Positions 27,700-36,078 of a DNA stretch of 64,000 nt are shown piece by piece. The stretch is from Idiomarinaceae bacterium. GTDB lineage: Bacteria > Pseudomonadota > Gammaproteobacteria > Enterobacterales > Alteromonadaceae. Where the stretch lies: positions 124,001-188,000 of the forward strand of contig NYWU01000033.1 in assembly GCA_002685255.1 (NCBI GenBank). The letters are read 5' to 3'. Below the pieces are notes generated by a model. That model did no database searches, was not told where the DNA came from, and saw only the letters and a list, made by a program, of their open reading frames with translations. Position numbers and translations under genes: made by a program. The first letter of the stretch is position 1; every line of letters begins with the position of its first letter.

Positions 27700-28470
27700 A
27701 TGCGCGAATATTTTAGAAATGGTCCACCGCATCGAGGTGGCGCAGATGTCAGTTTCGCAGATATCGTAAAATTGTTTGGATTCAATTCCGTGCGTATTGG
27801 CCGCTGGGTGACTGCGCAAGAACAGCAAGCTGCGGCCAATTTATTTTTTGATGCCCTGTGTGATTTACAGATGATATTGGGCGTTAATGAATCGGTAATC
27901 TCGTTGCGGGGAAGTTTGTCGATCAACTATGGAATTGGCGGTCGTCTTGGTGCGAGCGCACATTATATCCCTTCACGACGCCTATTGGCTTTGGCCAAAA
28001 ATGCCGGAGGGGGAAGTTTAGCGCACGAGTGGTTTCACGCCTTCGACCACTACATTGCATCGCATTTATTCAGTTCGTCCACACGACCAGGGCGGTTTGC
28101 TAGTAAAGCATGGTTGCTTGATGAACCTGTGCGCTCACACCATCTTAATGAGCCACTTGTACTGGGGTTTCAGCGGTTATTTTTATCCAGAGATGGACAG
28201 ACAGCAAGTCCACTGATGAAGCGTTGCATTGCTTTTGATAAAGCTCAAGGAAGCTATTATTTTTCGATGCCTGAAGAGGTCGCTGCACGATGTTTTGAAC
28301 GCATCGTTCAGCAGCAGTCGTTGAAAAATCATTTTCTTGTGGCAGGCACCCTGAAAAGTAAAACGGCTGAGCTCGGGCTTTATCCAAAGCAAGACGAAGC
28401 CAACGCAGTGGCCGAGTGTTGGTTAGATTACTTTCAGGCACTGGGGCGGGCACTTGAACAGTCGCATTAG
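27700..28470 (+). CDS. CLCA_X-type putative metallopeptidase-like protein
   Basis: The 256-residue protein starts at an ATG directly before the conserved REYFRNGPPHRGGADVSFAD segment and contains LAKNAGGGSLAHEWFHAFDH. HEWFH is an HExxH-type zinc motif (His-Glu-x-x-His), which suggests a minimal zincin metalloprotease. I recall this block from proteins annotated CLCA_X family; no substrate is known. No third zinc ligand can be assigned with confidence. There is no good ribosome-binding site before this ATG and no better start upstream, so translation may depend on the DUF2805 gene that ends 22 bases earlier. Confidence 0.75.
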   Translation: MREYFRNGPPHRGGADVSFADIVKLFGFNSVRIGRWVTAQEQQAAANLFFDALCDLQMILGVNESVISLRGSLSINYGIGGRLGASAHYIPSRRLLALAKNAGGGSLAHEWFHAFDHYIASHLFSSSTRPGRFASKAWLLDEPVRSHHLNEPLVLGFQRLFLSRDGQTASPLMKRCIAFDKAQGSYYFSMPEEVAARCFERIVQQQSLKNHFLVAGTLKSKTAELGLYPKQDEANAVAECWLDYFQALGRALEQSH

Positions 28471-28554
28471 CTCGATTCGCGTTGCTATCGACGATAAGCA
28501 AATTATGCTACCCTGTGCAACCCATTGAGATGCTACCAAAAGCGAGGCAGTACG

Positions 28555-28947
28555 GTGCGTATTTTAATTCGTTATTTTTTCAGATTGGTGCGTTTAATCC
28601 TCACACCTTTTATGTTGATCATGGAGAAGTTGACAACGCCAAAAGGTATTGAACGTGACCAAGCTACGCAAGCGCGTGTCGAACAAGAATGTAAGCAGAT
28701 AAGTTTGTATCAATTCAAAACCTGCCCATTCTGTATCAAGGTTCGCAAAGAAATGGCGCGATTAAATTTACCCATTGAGTTACGCGATGCTCAGCACAAC
28801 GAGACGCATCGCACCGAGCTTGAAGAGCAGGGCGGCAGAGTGAAAGTTCCGTGCTTACGCATCACCCAAGATAGCGATGAAGCGCGGTGGATGTATGAGT
28901 CTGATGACATCATCCAGTATTTACGAGAGCGCTTTGAACACGCTTAA
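28555..28947 (+). CDS. Membrane-anchored glutaredoxin-like protein
   Basis: The 130-residue product has an N-terminal hydrophobic anchor (residues ~3-23) with basic residues in it, then a glutaredoxin/thioredoxin-like domain with active site CPFC (Cys57, Cys60), a cis-Pro region (VKVPCLRI) and a C-terminal SDDIIQYLRERF helix. It probably reduces disulfides or glutathione adducts at the cytoplasmic face of the membrane. The start is the GTG at 28555, seven bases after GAGG; a TTG at 28525 would add ten unrelated residues. Its stop overlaps the convergent small membrane-protein gene by four bases. Confidence 0.87.
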   Translation: MRILIRYFFRLVRLILTPFMLIMEKLTTPKGIERDQATQARVEQECKQISLYQFKTCPFCIKVRKEMARLNLPIELRDAQHNETHRTELEEQGGRVKVPCLRITQDSDEARWMYESDDIIQYLRERFEHA

Positions 28948-29234
28948 TCATCCCGCCACTCGTTGTAACGATGCTTTTTAGCAAGAGTTCGCTCAACAAC
29001 AAGCATGGTTCCGGCAGTCAACATTACGATGATACTGACAGTGTATAGTTTCGGGTGTTGACTCAGGAATGTTTGTGATTCGCTGAACAGCGTGTTCAGC
29101 CAGTCAGCGACCACAATAATGGCACTGATGAGTGCGATACTCACTCCACTGTAGATACTTGCTGCCCAAAGTTTACGGCCCCGCATACGTGTGTGATGTG
29201 CCACACTCATAGTATTCCAGTCTGATGATTTCAT
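28944..29234 (-). CDS. Small membrane protein, unknown function
   Basis: The 96-residue product has a polar, basic N-terminus (TRMRGRKLW), a first hydrophobic helix (residues ~24-45, YSGVSIALISAIIVVADWL) and a second (residues ~63-80, YTVSIIVMLTAGTMLVV), ending in a basic-acidic tail. The inner ATG at 29234 is used because GGAGG lies just before it; the frame extends to 29276. I do not recognise a family. It is convergent with the glutaredoxin gene. Confidence 0.6.
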   Translation of the reverse strand: MKSSDWNTMSVAHHTRMRGRKLWAASIYSGVSIALISAIIVVADWLNTLFSESQTFLSQHPKLYTVSIIVMLTAGTMLVVERTLAKKHRYNEWRDD

Positions 29235-29418
29235 AAGGCCTCCAGCAAAACGCCGCTTTTCTATTGCGAATATCAAAATTATAGTTCGACTCGCTCGACG
29301 TCACTTGTGACATTCGTTAGATACGCTATACCAAATTGGAATATTTGGTGTCGTGTTTTGAGTAAAATTTCTATTAACAATTTCTACGAAGAAGATCGTA
29401 TTTAGGATTGAATGTTTT

Positions 29419-29841
29419 TTATGAATTCGTCCAATGCAGCGCGATCCCTTGCTCTCGATTAATTCGCACAAAAGCGTTTTGGTGATAGCGCTGATTAAGC
29501 GGATAAGCGGAAGCGAGTGGCAAGTCTTTAATAGCAACACCGTGCTCTACCGGCCAGTCGCATTGAGGTGCGAGTGCTGAGGTGGGAAAAAAGTGAATAC
29601 CAAGGTGACGTAACTGTTGCGTCAGTAGCAAATGTTGCTGGCTAAATGTAGCGCGATCACAGCGTTGACTGCCTGGATTATCAACCGTAATGATAGTCAA
29701 CGAGTGACAGTTTGCAGCGTTTAATAAACGCTCAGCATGTAGGGGCGTGTGCAACGTTGAGAGGGTATAGCGGCGTCCCATGATATCAAGCCGATAGAGG
29801 GCTTTTTCATAGGCAGCATCGAGAGAACGAGTGTTAACCAA
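29419..29841 (-). CDS. DUF3293-like protein
   Basis: The roughly 141-residue soluble protein has the layout of DUF3293 proteins: LDAAYEKALYRLD near the start, a middle TIITVDNPGSQR and a late region with GVAIKDLPLASAYPLNQRYHQNAFVRI. Function unknown. There is no ATG in the first 35 codons. A TTG at 29841 just upstream of the conserved start, inside the aidB stop region and 12 bases after AAGG, is my choice; TTG or GTG codons at 29889/29886 are alternatives. It overlaps the end of aidB by eight bases with this start, so translational coupling to aidB is likely. Confidence 0.65.
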   Translation of the reverse strand: MVNTRSLDAAYEKALYRLDIMGRRYTLSTLHTPLHAERLLNAANCHSLTIITVDNPGSQRCDRATFSQQHLLLTQQLRHLGIHFFPTSALAPQCDWPVEHGVAIKDLPLASAYPLNQRYHQNAFVRINREQGIALHWTNS

Positions 29842-31453
29842 CGGTGAAGCTATCCTTAACCCACTGGTGTGCCGTATCAAAGTCACCAACCAAGGTACCT
29901 AAATTACGGCCTGACCGATTTAATAGGTTATCACAGACCAGTCGGCTACGTTCGGGCGGCATATGCTGGATAGCGAGCGCTGATTGCGTCAACAGCGCAA
30001 TTTGATCAACAAGACGGCGCGCATTAAACGGTGATGGCGGTTGCTTCTCGAGTTCCTGTTGTAAACGCTCAACCGCTGCGTCGTAGCTGTTGTATTGACC
30101 GCAGCTACGGGCAATAAAATCAAACCAGGTAGTCAGCAGTTCGGGATCTTTTTCACAGGCACGCAGCACATCTAAACATTGGATGTTACCGGAGCCTTCC
30201 CAAATCGCATTAATCGGCGCTTCTCGGTAGAGTCTTGGCATGGGGGTATTTTCCATTACGCCCATACCGCCTATCACTTCCATTGCCTCGTATGTTACCT
30301 GAGGCGCTCGTTTACATATCCAATATTTTCCGACGGGAACGAGCAAGCGTGTTAAGCGCTTGGCGTTAATGTCACTGCTATCAAGCCATTGCGCAATTGT
30401 TAGCGTCCAAAGTAGCGCACAATCACTTTCGATAGCCATATCACATAGGAGATTAACCATTAATGGTTGCTCAATGAGTCGTGCTCCGAATGCGCTTCGG
30501 TAGTGACAATGATGCAACGATTGCACAAGCGATTGCCGTAATAAGGCAGACGAGCCAATCATGCAGTCAAACCGTGTCATTGCGACCATATCAATAATAG
30601 TGCGTACACCTTTACCTTCGGACCCAAGCAAACGGCCTTCAACATCATTCAACTCGACTTCGCATGAAGCGTTCGACTGATTGCCCATCTTTTGCTTAAG
30701 CTGTTGAATATCGATGCCGTTGCGCGTCCCGTCCTCACGCCAACGAGGCACGCAAAAGCAGCCAAGCCCGTGCTTAGTTTGTGCGAGCATTAAAAATAGG
30801 TCGCTCATGGGCGCTGATAAAAACCACTTGTGACCATTCAATAAGTAGACTTCACCTTCACCGGCTGAGCCCTGTGGTGTCGCTTGCGACGTATTACTAC
30901 GCACATCCGAGCCACCTTGCTTCTCAGTCATACCCATACCAACGGTCAAAGCCGACTTCTCATAAAAGGGAACGTCGCGGCTATCGTATAGCGGCTGCAA
31001 AAGTTGCTCACGCAATTGTGGGTATAGTGGACTTTGTTGGAGTACAGGAATGGCGGCAAATGTCATGGTAATAGGGCATCCGTGACCCGCTTCGAGTTGG
31101 CTATTTAAATAATAACGAATTGTTCGCTCAACGTGAGAATAAGGCACCGATGAGCGCCAAACACCGTTGTGAAGCTTTTGTTCCGCCGCAATCTGCATCA
31201 GTTCATGATAACTGGCGTGGTAAGCAATGTGATTGATGCGCGCACCGTAACGGTCGTGGGTGAATAACTCGGGTGGATAATGATTGGCTGTATAACAACG
31301 ATCAATGTGTTGGGCACTGCCGAGCAGTGCCCCTAATTTAACCCGTTCGTCCTGTTCAGAATCCGATGCAAAGTGGTGAGCGCATTGCCGCAAAAAGCGA
31401 TCACTTTGATACACATTGTAGTCGACGAGATGAGGTGGTTGATTCAGTGGCAT
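29834..31453 (-). CDS. aidB: AidB-family acyl-CoA dehydrogenase-like flavoprotein
   Basis: The 539-residue protein is an AidB-type member of the acyl-CoA dehydrogenase superfamily: an extra N-terminal domain, ALTVGMGMTEKQGGSDVRSNTSQA, NGHKWFLSAPMSD, the FAD region and a late YEAMEVIGGMGVMENTPMPRLYREAPINAIWEGSGN stretch. E. coli AidB is an FAD protein induced by alkylation and thought to protect DNA; relatives may be isovaleryl-CoA dehydrogenases. No ada, alkA or alkB lies nearby, so an alkylation link here is only by homology. The downstream DUF3293-like gene overlaps its end. Confidence 0.9.
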   Translation of the reverse strand: MPLNQPPHLVDYNVYQSDRFLRQCAHHFASDSEQDERVKLGALLGSAQHIDRCYTANHYPPELFTHDRYGARINHIAYHASYHELMQIAAEQKLHNGVWRSSVPYSHVERTIRYYLNSQLEAGHGCPITMTFAAIPVLQQSPLYPQLREQLLQPLYDSRDVPFYEKSALTVGMGMTEKQGGSDVRSNTSQATPQGSAGEGEVYLLNGHKWFLSAPMSDLFLMLAQTKHGLGCFCVPRWREDGTRNGIDIQQLKQKMGNQSNASCEVELNDVEGRLLGSEGKGVRTIIDMVAMTRFDCMIGSSALLRQSLVQSLHHCHYRSAFGARLIEQPLMVNLLCDMAIESDCALLWTLTIAQWLDSSDINAKRLTRLLVPVGKYWICKRAPQVTYEAMEVIGGMGVMENTPMPRLYREAPINAIWEGSGNIQCLDVLRACEKDPELLTTWFDFIARSCGQYNSYDAAVERLQQELEKQPPSPFNARRLVDQIALLTQSALAIQHMPPERSRLVCDNLLNRSGRNLGTLVGDFDTAHQWVKDSFTVG

Positions 31454-31471
31454 AGTATGGGTGTCTAAAAG

Positions 31472-32332
31472 TTAATTAGTGTTATTGAACTCAGGTCGTG
31501 GGCGATCAGCGCCGAGCCAAAGATCTAAAGACTGGCGAAAGTCTGAGTCACTTTTCACTTGTTCAATAACGCGGTTCATATTGTTAATCGCATGCTGTCC
31601 CCACTGGTTATTACTGCAACCGACAGCGCCCAGTATCACTGAGTCGCTGTTTTCTTTGATCGGAATAAATACGAGCGGTTCAAAATCTGGGTTTGTTTGA
31701 CCTTCCGTGCGTTGGAAGTAGGTCATCAGCATCTTATAATCGAGTGTGTAATCAATTCGACCCGTGGCAATCATCGTCATTAAGTTCATGTGCGCACCTT
31801 CACCCGATACTTCTTGGAAGTGGTCGGACGGTATCAAATAGTCCTCGACGATAGGTTGTAATTCACCATAACGACGTTCAATGGGTTGTGCGAAACGATA
31901 ATTGCTTTGCGCCAAGTCAGTAAATGACAACGGTTCGCCGAACGCTTTAATTAACTGTTGAGCGTTTGACGCGGTCGTGATCACACCGTGCGGCGGGTAC
32001 GCGTGTGTTACATCCGAGAAAATAAAGTCTTTGTTGTAATCACTGCCTTTAATTAAGCACGGAAAGCACAAGTGTTGGTTTTTTCGCATTAGCATGGTGA
32101 TGCGGCGAGAGGGTAATTTACGCTTGCTTTGGGAGAGCGCGGGTAATTCGCGTTCAAAGGTATCGACTAATGTATCGCAAAAACCTTCGTGCTCGTATTC
32201 GCCTTGCCAGATATGGAAGGGCGGAGATACATTAACGCCCCAAATGATATCATCGTGCTGATCGGCAAAAGCCCACGAAGAAGCACACAACATAAACAGA
32301 ACTGAAGACGCTTTAAGCTTAGTACCCATCAT
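31472..32332 (-). CDS. Periplasmic substrate-binding-like protein (TIGR02285 type)
   Basis: The 286-residue protein has a Sec signal peptide (MMGTKLKASSVLFMLCASSWAFA) and a mature domain resembling the periplasmic binding protein type II fold (WGVNVSPPFHIWQGEYEHEGFCDTLVDTF, later GRIDYTLDYKMLMTYFQ). The pattern matches a family I recall as TIGR02285, which has no ABC transporter partner. None is seen here either, so it may be a sensor or an enzyme rather than a transporter part. It is 18 bases upstream of aidB in the same direction, perhaps co-transcribed. Confidence 0.72.
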   Translation of the reverse strand: MMGTKLKASSVLFMLCASSWAFADQHDDIIWGVNVSPPFHIWQGEYEHEGFCDTLVDTFERELPALSQSKRKLPSRRITMLMRKNQHLCFPCLIKGSDYNKDFIFSDVTHAYPPHGVITTASNAQQLIKAFGEPLSFTDLAQSNYRFAQPIERRYGELQPIVEDYLIPSDHFQEVSGEGAHMNLMTMIATGRIDYTLDYKMLMTYFQRTEGQTNPDFEPLVFIPIKENSDSVILGAVGCSNNQWGQHAINNMNRVIEQVKSDSDFRQSLDLWLGADRPRPEFNNTN

Positions 32333-32425
32333 AAATTGGTTCTCTACGTGTTAGAGTCATATCTATCGTTGATTTTTTCTAACAAAAAATCAATATATTT
32401 TTAACTGTAAGTTATAGAGGCGAAA

Positions 32426-32926
32426 ATGACAAAGATCGTTTTCAATCATGGCAAAGAAAGTGGCCCTTGGGGGCATAAAATCGAGGCGCTCGCGAAGGTT
32501 GCAAAAAGTCGAAACTTTGCGGTAGACAGCATTGATTACCAAGATCAAATGGACCCAGATGACCGAGCGGATCGTTTGACTCAATACCTAAATGACGATG
32601 AGGGTGACCACGTTATCTTAGTCGGTTCGAGTATGGGCGGATACGTTGCGCTAGCGAATAGTCAGCATAGCAAAGTCAGGGGGTGCTTTGTGATGGCTCC
32701 TGCGCTGTATATGGGCGGTAAAGTTGACTTCGATAGATTGCACCCAAACGGACCTGTGAGTGTGGTCCATGGGTGGCAAGACGATATTGTTAACTGGCAA
32801 AACAGTGTTAAGTTTTGTCAGCGCATTGCCGCTGAATTGCATTTAATTGACGATGATCATCGACTCATCAACCGTCTTGACGTCGTCGTGCGCGACTTTA
32901 TTCTGTTTTTGGAGAGTATGGCATGA
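32426..32926 (+). CDS. Small alpha/beta-hydrolase
   Basis: The 166-residue protein has a compact alpha/beta-hydrolase core: a first strand with NHGKESGPWGHK (oxyanion-type loop), the nucleophile elbow GSSMGG (VILVGSSMGGYVAL), a candidate acid in HGWQDDIV and a late His in DDDHRLINR. This gives a plausible Ser-Asp-His triad. Substrate unknown. Its last four bases overlap the start of the HIT protein gene (ATGA), so the two are translationally coupled and head a run of five same-strand genes leading to the phytochrome. Confidence 0.85.
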   Translation: MTKIVFNHGKESGPWGHKIEALAKVAKSRNFAVDSIDYQDQMDPDDRADRLTQYLNDDEGDHVILVGSSMGGYVALANSQHSKVRGCFVMAPALYMGGKVDFDRLHPNGPVSVVHGWQDDIVNWQNSVKFCQRIAAELHLIDDDHRLINRLDVVVRDFILFLESMA

Positions 32927-33342
32927 GCGACTTTGTACTCGATACGCGTCTAGCTACCGACTCGATTTTGCTGGCGCGCGGGCCGCTGTCACAACTGCGT
33001 TTAATGAAAGCAGCCGACTGTGTTTGGTTTTTGCTAGTACCCGAGCACAACGACGTGACTGAAATCACCCAGCTATCCGAGGGGGACCAGTTTAATCTTT
33101 GGAAAGAAAGCCAAGCCTTAAGTGAGTGGTTATTACAATATTATCCCGAGTGTAAGTTAAATATTGCTGCGATAGGGAATGTCGTGAGCCAACTTCACGT
33201 CCATCATGTTGTTCGCTTTCCTACGGATCCGTTTTGGCCAGCACCTATCTGGGGTCAGAAAATGAGTCGCTTTCATTCGGAGGAGCAGGTTGAGGCGATA
33301 CGTTCAGGCTTGAGCGACTGTTCTAAATTTATTTTGGTTTGA
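32923..33342 (+). CDS. HIT-domain nucleotide hydrolase-like protein
   Basis: The 139-residue protein shows a histidine-triad-like motif, QLHVHHVVRF, in the second half, preceded by NIAAIGNVVSQ. This spacing is that of the Ap4A hydrolase/GalT-like branch of HIT proteins rather than HinT. It is expected to hydrolyse or transfer nucleotide phosphates, substrate unknown. It overlaps the alpha/beta-hydrolase gene by four bases and ends 37 bases before the heme oxygenase gene. Confidence 0.88.
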   Translation: MSDFVLDTRLATDSILLARGPLSQLRLMKAADCVWFLLVPEHNDVTEITQLSEGDQFNLWKESQALSEWLLQYYPECKLNIAAIGNVVSQLHVHHVVRFPTDPFWPAPIWGQKMSRFHSEEQVEAIRSGLSDCSKFILV

Positions 33343-33379
33343 GCTGATCGATAATATCGGCAAAACCGTTAGATAAGTC

Positions 33380-33979
33380 ATGAAAAAGCACTCTGCGTTG
33401 ATACATATGAAGCAAGCAACCGAAAACGCTCACCGAGCGGCGGAGCAGACGGGGTTAATGCATCCCCTGATGCGAGCTGATGTGAGCGTAGATGATTACT
33501 TGCATGCGCTCAATGGGCTTTATCATTGGTTGGATAAATACGAAGTATGCTTGCAAACTTGGTTACCTAAGCAGACGGAGCGTTCGGGGGATTATTATTA
33601 TCAGCCTCGTACCAGCCATATTGTCAGTGACATTCATGCGTTAGGTGGGTTTACGCCGCCGCCGCAAATACATCATGAGCAAGCTGTATCGACATACCAA
33701 GCTCTAGGTTATGCCTATGTCATCGAAGGCAGCACTCAGGGCGGACGCATGCTCAAGCAGAGACTGGAGAATGTCTTGGCGCTTGATGACAGAGCAACAA
33801 ATTATTTTAGTTTTTATCAGCAGGGTAACTGGCAACGATTCATTCGTGGGTTCGAGCATTTGTCACTTACTGATGCACAACTTCAGGAAATGACAAACGC
33901 TGCACTCAGCGCATTTCGCTCATTCACAGATGTTGCAGAGCAAGTCGAGCAACGTTTTGGCTCAAAAGTAGCTTATTAA
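33380..33979 (+). CDS. bphO: Biliverdin-producing heme oxygenase (BphO type)
   Basis: The 199-residue protein shows the heme oxygenase pattern: proximal His18 in ATENAHRAAE and the distal-helix segment GYAYVIEGSTQGGR. Heme oxygenase opens heme to biliverdin, CO and iron, using reduced donors. It lies directly before the bacteriophytochrome gene (17-base gap), the usual bphO-bphP layout, so its product is expected to supply the chromophore. The sequence is divergent from HemO/PigA-type heme-iron enzymes and there are no heme-uptake genes nearby, which favours the photoreceptor role. Confidence 0.88.
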   Translation: MKKHSALIHMKQATENAHRAAEQTGLMHPLMRADVSVDDYLHALNGLYHWLDKYEVCLQTWLPKQTERSGDYYYQPRTSHIVSDIHALGGFTPPPQIHHEQAVSTYQALGYAYVIEGSTQGGRMLKQRLENVLALDDRATNYFSFYQQGNWQRFIRGFEHLSLTDAQLQEMTNAALSAFRSFTDVAEQVEQRFGSKVAY

Positions 33980-33996
33980 ATATCTAGGTGGTGTTC

Positions 33997-36063
33997 GTGC
34001 CTGAAAGTAATTCGGTTTCATATCAACAGGCCATGGAAAACTGTGCCAGAGAGCCCGTGCATGCACCACAGTGTGTGCAGTCGATTGGTTGCTTACTCGC
34101 CATTGACATAAAGGGTGAGCATATTGTTGCGGTAAGCGAAAACAGTGAAGCAATATTACGTCGTTCTGTTAACGAATTAATGGAAAAGCGCTTGGATGAG
34201 TGCATGTCGGATGATTTTATCAGTCAGTTTAGCGACGCGAGGCAACGATTAAAGAATGGCTCAGAGCACGAGATTCTGGCATGGTCCGACGGCCAGCAGG
34301 ATTTTTTTTCGCGAGTTTACTTTAGTCAATCCTGGCTGGTGATTGAGACAGAACCTGACAGTGCAACGTCGGATTTGAAACGCTCATGTTACTTTGATAG
34401 AGCGCTGCTTGATATTTCAAACGCTAAAAATGTCGAGCAAACAATGCAAAAGCTGTGTCAGGCAATTGCTGAGTTAAGCGGTTACGAGCGTGTTTTAGTG
34501 TATAAATTCGACGATGACTGGAATGGGCGAGTGGTTTGCGAGCACACTGCTTGCGAGGCCATTGAACAATACATTGGACTCAGTTTTCCGGCGAGCGATA
34601 TCCCAAGCCAAGTGCGTGAACTGTATCGAGTTAACCCGATTCGCTATATCGCTGATGTAGACACCGAGGATGCGATGATCCGTTACGCCGACTCACTCTC
34701 GCCAACGCGGCTCGATTTGTCGCTCGGAACACTCCGTGGCAAATCGCCCATTCATACAGAATATATGAAAAATATGGGATTACAGCGCTCAATGTCGGTC
34801 GCTGTGTTTGATCAGAGCCAGCTTTGGGGTTTGGTTTCCTGTCATGGCGTGTCAGCGCAGCAATTGTCGTATTCGACACGACTCAACATTCATTCGCTAG
34901 TAAAACTAGCCGAGCAGCGTTTGATGCTCCATAAACAATTTGAAGCCGACCGTTTCTTTGATCGCGTTGAGGAAAGTCGCAAAGCGCTTCTCGATCGTAA
35001 ACGCGAAATTAAATCGCCGCAGCATCTTTTAGAAGACGAAGGTGACTATTGGTTGAAACTGTTTGAAGCCACTGCGGTGGCATTGATCACGACTCAAACT
35101 CATCGCGTGGTCGGTGACGAAATTGATGTATCAACGCTACAAAAAGTTAGGGTCTGGCTGAACGAGAACCATGGTGTTACCGGGCTGTTTACCGAACGCG
35201 ACTGTCGCTTATCTGAACTGAGGCAAGCGATTCCTGAACTTCCTTATTGCGGCGTGCTTGCGGTTTCAATGCCCGTTGATAAACGTAACCAAGGTTGGTT
35301 GGTATTTTTCCGACAACAAGAAACTGAAGTGTTTCGTTGGGCGGGTAGTTTAGAAAAAGGGGACGTACGTGAGTACCAAGGGCGGCAAGTACTTTCGCCG
35401 CGAAACTCTTTCAAGCAATGGCAGCAAGACGTGGATGGCTATGCACCCGTATGGACAGAGATTCAGGTTGAAGCGGCTAAAACGCTCGCAGAAGATCTGG
35501 CCATCGGAGCGTCTGCTTTCCAAATTGAAAAGTTGAATCAAGAACTAACGGAAGCGAATGAGCGTCTGGAGCATCTGGTGCACACCGATGCGCTCACGCA
35601 AGTTTGGAACCGTTATCATATGGAACAAACCTTAGAAGAAGAAGTAAAACGGTGTGAGCGTCATGGTAGAGACCTTTCCGTTATTCTATTAGACATCGAT
35701 CACTTTAAACGTGTTAATGACGACTACGGTCATGATGTGGGTGATCATGTACTTAAACTTATCAGTGAGGCGTTGGACAAGTGGTTACGCAGTAGCGATG
35801 TGTTTGGCCGTTGGGGCGGCGAAGAGTTTTTAATCATAGCCCCAGAAACTGATCTTGAGAGTGCGGGTCAACTGGCTGAGCGATTACGACGGCGATTAGC
35901 GAATCTACAATTTGACAAAGTTGGTCAAGTCACGGCAAGCTTTGGCGTAGCCCAACTGTCGCGCGCTGAAAGTCGTAACAGTTTGGTTAAACGCGCTGAC
36001 AACGCGTTATACCAAGTCAAAGAGTCTGGACGGAACAGTGTGGAGGTCTCGCCAGGCAAATAA
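33997..36063 (+). CDS. Bacteriophytochrome-diguanylate cyclase (PAS-GAF-PHY-GGDEF)
   Basis: With the GTG at 33997 (five bases after AGGTGG) the protein has 688 residues. The N-terminal Cys16 in NCAREPVHAPQCVQ is the biliverdin attachment site of bacteriophytochromes. The GAF domain has PASDIP (198-203) and SPIHTEY with the conserved His (253); the PHY tongue has PRNSF (468-472). A helical linker (~505-530) leads to a GGDEF domain with GGEEF (607-611), and the product-inhibition I-site RSSD (598-601) is intact. So red/far-red light probably controls c-di-GMP synthesis. There is no histidine kinase module. Upstream in-frame GTG codons at 33988 and 33991 are alternatives. The Fic-like gene follows 15 bases later. 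Confidence 0.94.
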   Translation: MPESNSVSYQQAMENCAREPVHAPQCVQSIGCLLAIDIKGEHIVAVSENSEAILRRSVNELMEKRLDECMSDDFISQFSDARQRLKNGSEHEILAWSDGQQDFFSRVYFSQSWLVIETEPDSATSDLKRSCYFDRALLDISNAKNVEQTMQKLCQAIAELSGYERVLVYKFDDDWNGRVVCEHTACEAIEQYIGLSFPASDIPSQVRELYRVNPIRYIADVDTEDAMIRYADSLSPTRLDLSLGTLRGKSPIHTEYMKNMGLQRSMSVAVFDQSQLWGLVSCHGVSAQQLSYSTRLNIHSLVKLAEQRLMLHKQFEADRFFDRVEESRKALLDRKREIKSPQHLLEDEGDYWLKLFEATAVALITTQTHRVVGDEIDVSTLQKVRVWLNENHGVTGLFTERDCRLSELRQAIPELPYCGVLAVSMPVDKRNQGWLVFFRQQETEVFRWAGSLEKGDVREYQGRQVLSPRNSFKQWQQDVDGYAPVWTEIQVEAAKTLAEDLAIGASAFQIEKLNQELTEANERLEHLVHTDALTQVWNRYHMEQTLEEEVKRCERHGRDLSVILLDIDHFKRVNDDYGHDVGDHVLKLISEALDKWLRSSDVFGRWGGEEFLIIAPETDLESAGQLAERLRRRLANLQFDKVGQVTASFGVAQLSRAESRNSLVKRADNALYQVKESGRNSVEVSPGK

Positions 36064-36078
36064 TAAAAGGAATAACAC

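Noticed and set aside
29330-29349. Inverted repeat ACCAAAT / ATTTGGT in a 184-base intergenic stretch
   Set aside because: The arms are only seven bases, AT-rich and without a T run or nearby promoter; it is within what is expected by chance. I see no gene in this stretch.
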